Origin: JAXGVG01 sp040773965
Lineage (GTDB): Bacteria > Pseudomonadota > Alphaproteobacteria > UBA9219
NCBI GenBank assembly: GCA_040773965.1
Contig: JAXGVG010000009.1
Span: 1-24,022, forward strand
Direction: 5' to 3'
DNA length: 24,022 nt
Each line of letters opens with the position of its first letter. Position 1 is the stretch's first letter. Below are positions 14,878-23,006 of the stretch, in pieces. The notes below the pieces were generated by a model that was not told where the DNA came from, did not search any database, and saw only the letters and a list, made by a program, of their open reading frames with translations. The position numbers and the translations under genes were made by a program.

Positions 14878-16101
14878 ATGAAACTCTTTCATGCCCGTTT
14901 TGCGCAGCCGACTCTGGGAGGAGCCATCGAGATATTGGAGGACGACTTCTATCTGCCGGATGTTCATTCCGTGCGCCGCCAGTTGCGGGGCAAAGGCCTC
15001 TACCCGATCAACATTCACGAACTCAAACCGCCTCTTTTCGAATGGATGGATGTGCGTTCGCGCGCATGGCAGCTCCAGCTTTTAAGAGCGCTGCGCTTTC
15101 AAACGGCGACGACGTCGGCGGGTACCGCCTTGCTCAATATCATCGAGGGAGAACAGGATTCGCGACGCCGGCTTGCGTTTTTGCCCACGCGCACCGTGCT
15201 GAAAGGCGGCGGCTCTTTTTCCGAAGCGCTGAGGGAGTTGAAGCTTTTGGACGCGGCGACGATGGCCATCATTACGGCAGGCGAGCGCGCGGGCGACCTC
15301 AAAGGCGTTATTCAGCACGCCATCGAGCACGTTGAGCAAAAAGGCTCTCAATACAAGGCGTTGACGGCGGCTCTCAGCTGGTTCTCGTTCGATTTGATCA
15401 CGATCATAGGCTCAATCTGGGGAACCCAATTCGGCTTCATCCCCTATTTAAAAGCGCAGGGTACTAAAAGCACCGAACCGGGTGCGGTCGAGAAATTCGA
15501 ACGCGGAATCAATCTTGTGACATGGGTCAACGGCACGCTACTTATTCTCACGTCCGCGATCATTCTCGGCTCCGCGTTTTTGGGCGTTTCTTACTGGTTG
15601 AACCGTCATAAGCCCGAACATTTTACCGCCCGCCTGATGATGAAATTGCCCGTTTTCTCCGTTTACCTGCGCAATGTGAGCCTCCAGGACACATGCAAGC
15701 TAATGGCCCGGCTCTTGCGCGGCAAGGTGCCGTTGGCCGACGCCCTGAAAATCATCATTCAAAGCACGGTTGAACCGGCGGCACGAACCTATTGGCGCGA
15801 AAGCGAGAACAGGGTCATGGCCGGTGTCGAACCGGCCAGGGCTCTGGCGCGGTGGCCGTTGAGCAAGGCGGAACGCGACCAGATCGTGACAATACAATCG
15901 GTGGACCAGATTGCAGAGGTCTATGAATCCATAGCCGAAGAACGTATGTTGATGGCGAAAGCGGATCAGCGCAAACTGATCAAAATGGGCGTTTTTTCAA
16001 TGATGGCCTTAGCGGGGGTTACGGTGCTTACGACGATTTACCTTCTCATGTTGCAGAACCAGAGCTTTCTCAACAGTCTTAGCGAATTGCGTGGAGGGTG
16101 A
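14878..16101 (+). CDS. GspF/PilC-type inner-membrane platform protein (R64 PilR-like)
   Basis: Polytopic platform on which pilin subunits are added; it partners the ATPase encoded just upstream. The 407-residue protein has the two-repeat layout of GspF: a cytoplasmic helical domain (FQTATTSAGTALLNIIEGE, ITAGERAGDLKGVIQHAIEH), two membrane segments (WFSFDLITIIGSIWGTQFGF and WVNGTLLILTSAIILGSAFLG), the second helical domain (LQDTCKLMARLLRGKVPLAD, EPARALARWPLSKAERDQI), and a final membrane segment (MMALAGVTVLTTIYLLML). The first repeat is shortened compared with typical GspF, a trait of type IVb systems. AGGAGGGG lies directly before ATG 14878. Its stop is 2 bases before the next ATG. Confidence 0.9.
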   Translation: MKLFHARFAQPTLGGAIEILEDDFYLPDVHSVRRQLRGKGLYPINIHELKPPLFEWMDVRSRAWQLQLLRALRFQTATTSAGTALLNIIEGEQDSRRRLAFLPTRTVLKGGGSFSEALRELKLLDAATMAIITAGERAGDLKGVIQHAIEHVEQKGSQYKALTAALSWFSFDLITIIGSIWGTQFGFIPYLKAQGTKSTEPGAVEKFERGINLVTWVNGTLLILTSAIILGSAFLGVSYWLNRHKPEHFTARLMMKLPVFSVYLRNVSLQDTCKLMARLLRGKVPLADALKIIIQSTVEPAARTYWRESENRVMAGVEPARALARWPLSKAERDQIVTIQSVDQIAEVYESIAEERMLMAKADQRKLIKMGVFSMMALAGVTVLTTIYLLMLQNQSFLNSLSELRGG

Positions 16102-16103
16102 TC

Positions 16104-17315
16104 ATGGCCAGGGATTTCGACGCCGGTTCGGAAACGGGAAAGGAACCTCGGCCGTTCGGTCTCGAACAGAAGCCCGAACCCGTCAAAACATTGCCGCCTG
16201 TGGAAAAAGTGGGAGATCTTAACAAAGACTTTAGCGACGATAGCCCGACGGATAGACGCCCGCCTGATATGAAGATGGCGGAAACCGGTTCTCCTCAACC
16301 AACAATTCAGGGCGCGAAGCTGTCATATGAAAAAACGGTGAACGACCTTATGGCCGGCCTGAACGATGAGGGGGCCTCCGTTTCCAGTTCGCTCGTGCAG
16401 GAGCTTATGGGCTCCATATCGGCCATGGGCGAGTATTACTTCCCGCCCGAGCTTATCGGCGGTTGTTGTCCCCGCGTGGCGGGAAACGAGCAGGAAATTG
16501 TCTGGAACGCGGCGGCTGAAGCCTGCGACAGCGAACGCATCCATGTTGTCTGGCAAGCCAGGGGCGACAAGATATGGTATCTCGCCGTGCGTTCGTCGGA
16601 ACTGGCTTCGCATCCGCGCACATGGTGCCCGTTTGCGTCCTTGCTGCCCGGCATGAAAGACGCCTCTTCGCCGCCAGTATGTTACACATATTACAGCGAC
16701 GAAGCGGCTACGATGATGACGGTTTCGGCCGATGGCCTGCAAATTCACCGGGGCACAGCCTCGATGATGCGCGCCAAGGCCGATCGCACAGCCCGTTCGC
16801 TGGACAACGCGCAGGTTATCGAGCTTGTGCCCGACAGGATTGAGAAACTTACGCCGGTGCCGTGGTTCTCGCTCTCTCTTTTCGAGGACCGCGCGCGCCG
16901 TATTCTGGCCGCCTTTTCGGTTGTCGGCGCCATATCGATTGCCGGGCTGGCCCTTTTCGTCTGGTTCGTCGCGACTATGGCCATGGTGGCGGCGCACACC
17001 GACAAGGCTGAAATCGAGGCCCGTTCAAGCGAGAAATCGCTTCTTCTGCTGCAGAACGTCCAGGCCATTCGCGCGAGTCCCATGCGGGAGCAATTGGCCA
17101 AGTTCGCCGAACTCAACGACGGGCTGCTGATGTTGAACGGCTATCTGGAAATATATCAAATCAGCAAGAATAAAGTCTCGTGGCGCGCCGTGGTGCCGCC
17201 CAACATAACGTCGGATCGCATCAACGATATTGGGGGGCGTACGCTTGATACCACGCAGCTAGGGGTTGTGATCGGCAATGGCGGTGAAGCCGCAAGCCTG
17301 GGCAAAAAGAAATGA
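16104..17315 (+). CDS. PilO2-like type IVb pilus bitopic inner-membrane protein
   Basis: A 403-residue protein with one membrane segment at about residues 265-295 (ILAAFSVVGAISIAGLALFVWF). The N-terminal cytoplasmic part starts with a disordered Pro- and Asp-rich stretch of about 110 residues. A mixed domain follows (YYFPPELIGGCC, RIHVVWQARGDKIWYLAVRS, WCPFASLLPG). The C-terminal periplasmic part has a coiled coil (KAEIEARSSEKSLLLLQNVQ) and ends after VSWRAVVPPNITSDRINDI. This plan fits R64 PilO/PilO2-type alignment-complex proteins and parallels PilM plus PilN in type IVa pili. The match is by layout and operon position, so moderate confidence. ATG 16104 has GGAGGG five bases upstream; a GTG at 16098 would overlap the previous gene. 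Confidence 0.7.
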   Translation: MARDFDAGSETGKEPRPFGLEQKPEPVKTLPPVEKVGDLNKDFSDDSPTDRRPPDMKMAETGSPQPTIQGAKLSYEKTVNDLMAGLNDEGASVSSSLVQELMGSISAMGEYYFPPELIGGCCPRVAGNEQEIVWNAAAEACDSERIHVVWQARGDKIWYLAVRSSELASHPRTWCPFASLLPGMKDASSPPVCYTYYSDEAATMMTVSADGLQIHRGTASMMRAKADRTARSLDNAQVIELVPDRIEKLTPVPWFSLSLFEDRARRILAAFSVVGAISIAGLALFVWFVATMAMVAAHTDKAEIEARSSEKSLLLLQNVQAIRASPMREQLAKFAELNDGLLMLNGYLEIYQISKNKVSWRAVVPPNITSDRINDIGGRTLDTTQLGVVIGNGGEAASLGKKK

Positions 17316-17334
17316 CGGCGCGAAGGAGAGACCG

Positions 17335-17850
17335 ATGAAACTGGATTTGCAAAGCATAGGCAAGTCGTTCGCGCCGAGCCTAATGGGACGGGCCGTTCGG
17401 GCTTTCGACAGCGCCACAATGGTTGTCGTTTCCGTGTGTTGGGGCGGCGCGATATTGGTTTTGTTGTTTACAATTTATACGATCAATTTGACAATGACCG
17501 CCAAGCGGGAATCGCTCGAGGCGGCGGCTAAAGAGCCAAATTTGCCCAAAATCGTCAACAAAAAACCCGTAAAGGACGAACTAAAACCATTCTTGACGCG
17601 GCTTCAAAGGCTGTTCCCGGAAATATCGTTTGTTCTGGGCAGGGACCAGACGTTGATCGTTATGACTAGCGATGCCGGCAATTTTCGTCTTTGGCTAACG
17701 GTTTTGAGCTACATCGACACTATGTCGCCCCAGTACCGCTGGGGAATGAAGGAATTTTGCGTGGGGATGGCCTGTGATAAGGGGATCCCCATGAAAGCCG
17801 TTCTCACCGCCGAAAAGATTTCCTTTTCGGCAACAGAGGAGAAAAAATAA
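17335..17850 (+). CDS. Small bitopic pilus-operon protein, PilO/GspM-like
   Basis: A 171-residue protein with one membrane helix at about residues 29-53 (MVVVSVCWGGAILVLLFTIYT) and a short positively charged N-terminus, so the bulk should be periplasmic. After a Lys-rich linker (LPKIVNKKPVKDEL) comes an alpha/beta module (FLTRLQRLFPEIS, LIVMTSDAGNFRLWLTVLSY, YRWGMKEFCVG, KAVLTAEKISFS), which has the rhythm of the ferredoxin-like domains of PilO and GspM. Two Cys (in EFCVGMAC) may bond. I do not recognise a named family; the alignment-complex role is inference. ATG 17335 with GAAGGAGAG upstream is preferred over the start at 17278, which would overlap the preceding gene. Last gene of the compact operon. 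Confidence 0.7.
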   Translation: MKLDLQSIGKSFAPSLMGRAVRAFDSATMVVVSVCWGGAILVLLFTIYTINLTMTAKRESLEAAAKEPNLPKIVNKKPVKDELKPFLTRLQRLFPEISFVLGRDQTLIVMTSDAGNFRLWLTVLSYIDTMSPQYRWGMKEFCVGMACDKGIPMKAVLTAEKISFSATEEKK

Positions 17851-18073
17851 CGCCCGAGTCGCATGTGGTTTTTCGATCATCTGTTGACTTTTTATCGGCG
17901 TTGCTGCTTTATCAAGAGAATCAACCTGTTAATCTTGGTTTGCTTCTTATTTTGCGTTGATGGTTACTCGAGTATTGCCGGTCTTATTCCCTTGTTTCTG
18001 TAAGCTTGGGAACGGGGAATGTGACGAACGTTAAGATGTTGCGGTCTGAAAAAAGTGGCTACGGGGGATCGAC
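17851..18073 (+). promoter_or_regulatory. AT-richer leader before the pilin-like gene
   Basis: A 223-base gap, AT-richer than the flanking genes. It breaks the otherwise tight operon, so the pilin-like gene probably has its own promoter, as is common for abundant pilins. A candidate is TTGACT (17884-17889) with a 17-base spacer to CTTTAT (17907-17912); the -35 is good and the -10 poor. No terminator with a T-tract was found after the upstream operon. Confidence 0.3.
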
Positions 18074-18787
18074 ATGAAGGTTATGTCTACAAGCGGAAGT
18101 GACAATCGTCCGGGCTCGGAAGCCGGTATCGCCATAGGACCGATACTGTTCATCATTGCGGTTCTTGGCATTCTCGCGGCGGCTATCGCGGCGGGGAGCG
18201 GATCGTTCACATCCGGCACGGCGCAGGAAAGCAACCGCACCAAGGCGGCGGCGCTTATTGAAATTGGCCAGAACCTGAAAATCGGTTATGAGCGCGTTGC
18301 TTCGTCGATCAACGCAACATCGGGGTCGGATTACGACACCATAGTCATTAACGAAAACAATACGACGGACACGGTGGACCTGTTCTCGCCGATCGGCGGT
18401 GGCATATCGGCGCCTTCCGTCACGATGGCCAACGATCCCTCAAGCGACGTCTGGTATTATCCGGTCATCGACGTGCCCAGAATCGGCACGGGATCGGCGG
18501 GCGGCGGCAACAAGGTGGCTATGCTTCAGGTTTCGGCTGGCGTATGCGACGAAATCAATTACCGCGCGAACGCGATTGCTGTGCCCTCGACCCCTGCGGA
18601 AGCGGGATATTCGCCTGACGGAACGGGGGCGGGCGCCGATCTTGGCGATTTAACGGACAGCGTGACCGAGAACGACGGCGCGAACTGGCCGACGCGGCTG
18701 CAAGGCAAGCCTACGGGCTGCGTGCACAACAACTCGTCCGGCACGCCGGAGGGTTATTTCTTCTATCAGGTCATCGGCATACGCTGA
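18074..18787 (+). CDS. Atypical type IVb pilin-like protein
   Basis: A 237-residue protein following the pilus operon, likely the major pilin by position (R64 PilS place). A short hydrophilic leader (17 residues) precedes one hydrophobic helix at about 18-41 (GIAIGPILFIIAVLGILAAAIAAG). The globular part is Gly/Ser/Asp-rich and holds only two Cys, Cys158 and Cys216, spaced like the disulfide D-region of type IVb pilins, near the C-terminus (YFFYQVIGIR). The canonical prepilin peptidase site with Glu at +5 is absent: the only acidic residue nearby, Glu16, precedes the helix. It may be a divergent prepilin, or a pilin-like protein processed otherwise. GGGGGATC precedes ATG 18074. An alternative ATG at 18083 has worse spacing. 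Confidence 0.7.
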   Translation: MKVMSTSGSDNRPGSEAGIAIGPILFIIAVLGILAAAIAAGSGSFTSGTAQESNRTKAAALIEIGQNLKIGYERVASSINATSGSDYDTIVINENNTTDTVDLFSPIGGGISAPSVTMANDPSSDVWYYPVIDVPRIGTGSAGGGNKVAMLQVSAGVCDEINYRANAIAVPSTPAEAGYSPDGTGAGADLGDLTDSVTENDGANWPTRLQGKPTGCVHNNSSGTPEGYFFYQVIGIR

Positions 18788-18892
18788 TTTCTAACGCATC
18801 AAACCCGGAATTTAACGCCGGTCAAAGGGACTGGCGAGACGGGGACCTTTTGTATAAGATTCCGTAAAAGCATTTGTTTGAAGGAGAATGAT

Positions 18893-19768
18893 ATGTCGGC
18901 GGCTTCATTTGATGACGATCGGGACGGATCGATATGGTTCGACGGCGAGTTTGTGCTCTGGCGTGAAGCGCGAATTCACATTCTGACGCATGCGTTGCAT
19001 TACGGCAGCGCCGTTTTTGAAGGCGAGCGCGCCTATAACGGCAAGATATTCAAGATGCGCGAACACACGGAACGCCTGCTGCGTTCGGCGGAATTGCTCG
19101 ATTACAAAATTCCCTACACGGCCGAAGAAATCGACGCGGCCAAAATTGCGACGCTAAAGACCAATAACCTGAAGAACGCCTATGTGCGCCCGATTGCCTG
19201 GCGCGGGCCCGAGACGCTGGGCGTTTCGGCTCTTCAGTGTTCCATCCATCTGGCCGTCGCATGCTGGGAATGGCCGTCCTACTTTTCGCCCGAGGCCCGG
19301 GCGAAGGGCATCAAGCTGATGATGAGCCCCTGGGCGCGACCCGCGCCCAATACGGCGCCGACGGCGGCCAAGGCGGCGGGCCTCTATATGATCTGCACGA
19401 TCAGCAAGAACATGGCCGAGCAGAATGGCTTCAGCGACGCCCTTATGCTGGACTGGCGGGGTCAGGTGGCCGAAGCGACGGGCGCCAATTTCTTTATGGT
19501 CAAAGACGGCCTGTTGATAACGCCCCCGGCCGAGTGCATCCTGAACGGCATTACGCGGCTGACGGTTATGGACCTGGCGCGCGCCAAGGGCATCAAGGTG
19601 GTCGAGCGCGCCATCAATCTGGACGAGGTCAAGGACGCGGACGAGGTTTTCGTGACCGGCTCGGCGGCTGAAGTGACGCCGGTGGGCCAGATCGGCGACT
19701 GGCCGTTTACCCCCGGCCCGGTTACCGCCCAGCTGGCTGAGGCGTATGAAAAGCTGACGCGCGAATAA
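18893..19768 (+). CDS. ilvE: Branched-chain amino acid aminotransferase (class IV)
   Basis: PLP enzyme that interconverts leucine, isoleucine and valine with their 2-oxo acids using glutamate/2-oxoglutarate. The 291-residue length is normal. It has the class IV signature IWFDGEFVLWREARIHILTH, HYGSAVFEGERAY, Lys160 (TAAKAAG) at the position of the PLP lysine in E. coli IlvE, then the cofactor-binding EATGANFFMVKDG and NGITRLTVMDLA. ATG 18893 is preceded by AAGGAGA at ideal distance; an in-frame TTG at 18878 would place that site inside the gene and is rejected. It sits between the pilin-like and dotA-like genes and has no obvious functional link to either. Confidence 0.96.
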   Translation: MSAASFDDDRDGSIWFDGEFVLWREARIHILTHALHYGSAVFEGERAYNGKIFKMREHTERLLRSAELLDYKIPYTAEEIDAAKIATLKTNNLKNAYVRPIAWRGPETLGVSALQCSIHLAVACWEWPSYFSPEARAKGIKLMMSPWARPAPNTAPTAAKAAGLYMICTISKNMAEQNGFSDALMLDWRGQVAEATGANFFMVKDGLLITPPAECILNGITRLTVMDLARAKGIKVVERAINLDEVKDADEVFVTGSAAEVTPVGQIGDWPFTPGPVTAQLAEAYEKLTRE

Positions 19769-20010
19769 GGTTAATTCGCGTTACCTTTAACAGGTCCATT
19801 TCCGTGCCGGAGAGAAAGAAAAAACCGCCGTATTTTAATTAAAAACTTCTTAATCTTTAGGCAAGAAAATGGGTATAACGGGTAGAAAAGGGCCCGAGGA
19901 TTGCTTGCGGGTATTGAGGGCAGACATTTGAAATATTTTATCAACTTTTCCCGGTGCAGGATGCAGAAGGGCGCGCGTAAAAGGGCCCCCGGACAGGGAG
20001 AAAAAGAATA
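19769..20010 (+). promoter_or_regulatory. Intergenic region upstream of the DotA/TraY-like gene
   Basis: A 242-base gap with an AT-rich core (19831-19860). It carries a TTAA-N7-TTAA motif and should contain the promoter of the DotA/TraY-like gene. A small hairpin (CGCGAAT/ATTCGCG, 19760-19780) spans the ilvE stop codon, but no T-tract follows, so terminator function is doubtful. Confidence 0.4.
19839..19853 (+). promoter_or_regulatory. CtrA-like motif upstream of the DotA/TraY-like gene
   Basis: TTAA AAACTTC TTAA is a second exact TTAA-N7-TTAA in the window, again in an intergenic region. It is embedded in an AT-rich tract, where chance matches are more likely, and is about 160 bases from the gene start. 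Confidence 0.33.
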
Positions 20011-22923
20011 ATGATCGCCACGCGGGACGATAAAAACGACAAGGGACCGAAAAAGCGCTCGATCCTCGGCCTGTTGTTCAACCCGGAATTCGGAAGCGAC
20101 ATCAAGCCGATCGGCGAAAGCGTGGGCATGTTCGTGCGCCTGGTCGCCATGATCTTCGCGATGAACAAACTGTTTCCCAAGGATCACCCGGCGTTGCGGG
20201 GCGATCCGTCTGCGCGCCTCACCATGCGCGACGTCGTCGCGACGGCTTGGCGCGGTCTGTCCTTCACGCGCGATGGGCTGCCGCAAGTCGTTATCTTTAT
20301 TGCCGTCGTGGGCACGCTGATTTTCTCCGCGCTGCTGATGTTGACGGCCTTTTTTTCCCTGTTCGTGGGGCAGGCGCGCGCGGCGGGCGGCATGTTCGAC
20401 GACGCCGGGCAATACGACTGGGGCAAGAACTGGATCGAATATATTTTCCTCGGCACGCCCTTCACGGCTCCAGGAGACAGCAGCACGAGCGTTTCGGATA
20501 CAACCGATGTCCAGGATGCCCTGAAATCGGCGCTTGCCTATTACAGCGGCGGCATTCTTGTTTTTGCGGGCGTCATTCTTCTCTACCACCTGATGAGCAT
20601 GGTGGCGGAAACGGCCCATTCGGGCAAGGTTATGGGCCAGCGGGCGAACCAGATATGGGCGCCGGTCCGCCTTGTCGTGGCGATCGGCCTTTTGGTGCCG
20701 ATCGCGGGCGGGCTTAACAGCGGCCAGTATATCGTCATCCAGATGGCGAAGTGGGGGTCCGGGCTTGCAAGCCAGACGTGGAGCCGTTTCCAGACGGCGC
20801 TGAACAACACGTCCACCGGCTCGACGCAGGCGGGCTCGCCTTCGAACATTCAAATTTCCCCTAACGTCAGAGACGTCGCCCTCGGCATGATCAGCAATTA
20901 CGCCTGCATGATGATTTACAACGATTATTGGGATCGAAGCGGCTTGGGGGACGAAGCGGAATATGCGATATACAACCCAACATCAAGCACAAGCGGCACA
21001 TACTATTTTGGCAGTATGGAAAGCGGAAAACATAAATACTGCGGCGGTTATATAATAAATCCAATTCCTACCACGCCCTATAGCCCTATTTATCAAGCTC
21101 AGCAGGATGTCTTTAACAACTATAAAGAAAGGTTTTTGGAACTGGCCTTTAACAATTACAAAAGATACATCCCGGAAGATCCCGAAAGCCTAGTAGACCA
21201 GGATATGAACAATGAAGAAGTTGCCGAATTACTTACATCTTTTGAGAATGACTTAAAAAGCAATGTTCAATCTGCCTTGGCACAAGCCGATTTGGATGCT
21301 GTGAACGCAGGCGAAAATTTGTCGAATCCTCTTTTTTCGGAAGGAGGATGGATGTCAGCGGGCGCATGGTTTAACACCATTATGCGTTTGCAGAGCAACC
21401 GGCAGAGCAGCATCTATGGATCTCTGCCAAGGGTTGTAAAGCCGGGTATCTTTGAAGCCGAAAAGGAAGTGAAGGCCAAAGGAGGAAAAATTGATTCGTC
21501 AGATCAAAGAACCATTGAAGCGCTGAGAAAATTTAACGCATGGATGCAATATTCGGGCGAAACACCATCGACGGCCTCCGAGCAAGCCTTAAACATTTCG
21601 CATGAAAGTATAGCAAAACGAATTCTCGATTCTGTCAACCCTATAGAGTTCTTATTCTGGCTTGTGGATACGGCCGGTCAAACGTTTAATCTATGGGGCA
21701 GCAACGGAGAGTTGGCCATCAAGTTTGACAAAACTAAAAACCCGCTTTCAGAAGTGGCTGCTTTTGGACAAAACAACTTGAATCTGGCGACATGGTTTCT
21801 TACCGCGGCAGGCGTTCTTCAAGTAGCGGCAGCGGCTACGGATAGTAATGCAGTCGGAAAGTGGATTACCTTTGGACTTGCCGGCGGTCTTGCCAAAGGG
21901 ATGGAGTTTTTGTCGGCGATCCTTCTTATTTTTGCCACTATTTTCTTCCTCACAGGGATCTCTCTTGGATTTATGCTGCCTCTTTTTCCGTTTGTTCGTT
22001 TCTTTTTTGGCTCGTTGACATGGATCATCGGCGTTTTCGAGGCGGTGGTGGCCGTGCCGCTTCTGGCTCTGGCCCACTTGAATCCGGAGGGCGACGGCCT
22101 TCCCGGCGCTTCGGCGCGGGGGGGCTATTATTACGTTCTGAACGTTTTTCTGCGGCCTGTGCTGATGGTCTTCGGCCTTGTGGCGGGCTTTCTTTTGTTC
22201 ATGGTGGCCGTTAGTTTCCTTAATTCCGTTTTCATCATTGCGGCAAAAGGAACGGGCGCTTTTGCTGGGCCGCTACCCACGCTGGCAAAGATATTCTTCA
22301 CGGTCATTTACTGCGGCCTTGTGTATATTTGCGCCAACAATTGTTTCAAGGCCATCGGCATGTTCCCGCAACAGGCCTTAAGATGGCTCGGTTCGGGCGG
22401 CCATGAGGAAAAAATGGGCGATACAAGTACGATGAGTGCTGTTCTCGGCGGTGTGTCGACGTATCTTGTCAATCAAGGTATGCAGAACATTGCTGGAGCA
22501 CCGTCTAAAATGCTTGGTGGTTCAGCAGGGGCAAAGAAGCTTGCAGAGGATAAACAGGATGCGTTGAACGCCCAGCTTGTGGGCGCAGACAGGCACGACC
22601 AAGCCATGCTTGCGCAAAATTTCTCCGCGGGAATAACGCCGGGCGAATACGATCTGGCAAATGAGGTACCGGTAACAACCACGGCTGCCCTGCAACCTAC
22701 GAACAGACCCGATATCGATAGCAATCCAAAGCTGCTTCTTGCGACCCGTGTCGAGGAAGAGGCGAGGCATCGTTTAAAGGACCTCAGAAGACTGCCCGGT
22801 TATGATGCGGCGGCGAAAACGAATCTTGTCCGCCAAATAACAGCCCAATACCGAGACAGTCATATTGTGCCGCATGGGCTTAACGAAAATGAAATCGTCT
22901 CGAGCGTTGACAATAAATTGTAG
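20011..22923 (+). CDS. dotA: DotA/TraY family type IVB secretion membrane protein
   Basis: A 970-residue polytopic inner-membrane protein of the Dot/Icm-IncI secretion family. The architecture fits DotA/TraY: membrane segments near residues 91-120 (VVIFIAVVGTLIFSALLML), 177-204 and 214-237 (IWAPVRLVVAIGLLVPIAGG, a strongly conserved block). A large periplasmic domain (about 250-585) follows, then a cluster of helices at about 590-780 (LSAILLIFATIFFLTGISLG, PFVRFFFGSLTWIIGVFEAV, RPVLMVFGLVAGFLLFMVAV) and a hydrophilic tail of about 180 residues. DotA/TraY is essential for substrate transfer in both Legionella and IncI systems. ATG 20011 follows AGGGAG. The gene is compositionally mosaic: 20221-20280 is 70% GC by hand count, 21121-21180 is 33%, and 22021-22080 is 65%. 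The coding frame stays intact. Confidence 0.88.
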   Translation: MIATRDDKNDKGPKKRSILGLLFNPEFGSDIKPIGESVGMFVRLVAMIFAMNKLFPKDHPALRGDPSARLTMRDVVATAWRGLSFTRDGLPQVVIFIAVVGTLIFSALLMLTAFFSLFVGQARAAGGMFDDAGQYDWGKNWIEYIFLGTPFTAPGDSSTSVSDTTDVQDALKSALAYYSGGILVFAGVILLYHLMSMVAETAHSGKVMGQRANQIWAPVRLVVAIGLLVPIAGGLNSGQYIVIQMAKWGSGLASQTWSRFQTALNNTSTGSTQAGSPSNIQISPNVRDVALGMISNYACMMIYNDYWDRSGLGDEAEYAIYNPTSSTSGTYYFGSMESGKHKYCGGYIINPIPTTPYSPIYQAQQDVFNNYKERFLELAFNNYKRYIPEDPESLVDQDMNNEEVAELLTSFENDLKSNVQSALAQADLDAVNAGENLSNPLFSEGGWMSAGAWFNTIMRLQSNRQSSIYGSLPRVVKPGIFEAEKEVKAKGGKIDSSDQRTIEALRKFNAWMQYSGETPSTASEQALNISHESIAKRILDSVNPIEFLFWLVDTAGQTFNLWGSNGELAIKFDKTKNPLSEVAAFGQNNLNLATWFLTAAGVLQVAAAATDSNAVGKWITFGLAGGLAKGMEFLSAILLIFATIFFLTGISLGFMLPLFPFVRFFFGSLTWIIGVFEAVVAVPLLALAHLNPEGDGLPGASARGGYYYVLNVFLRPVLMVFGLVAGFLLFMVAVSFLNSVFIIAAKGTGAFAGPLPTLAKIFFTVIYCGLVYICANNCFKAIGMFPQQALRWLGSGGHEEKMGDTSTMSAVLGGVSTYLVNQGMQNIAGAPSKMLGGSAGAKKLAEDKQDALNAQLVGADRHDQAMLAQNFSAGITPGEYDLANEVPVTTTAALQPTNRPDIDSNPKLLLATRVEEEARHRLKDLRRLPGYDAAAKTNLVRQITAQYRDSHIVPHGLNENEIVSSVDNKL

Positions 22924-22927
22924 TAAA

Positions 22928-22946
22928 GCGGGAAGAGTTTTTCCGC
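22928..22946. terminator. Weak hairpin between convergent genes
   Basis: GCGGGAAG pairs with TTTTTCCGC around a 3-base loop, including two G-U pairs, just past the dotA-like stop. No T-tract follows on the plus strand. It may act weakly for either convergent gene. Confidence 0.25.
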
Positions 22947-23006
22947 AACCCGTGCAGATCCGGTGTCGATGCGCCTACCTATTGCCTGAATTCTTCGGCC
23001 AAAAAT

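Noticed and set aside
19760..19780. Hairpin at the end of ilvE as a terminator
   Set aside because: The 7-bp stem spans the stop codon and no T-tract follows.
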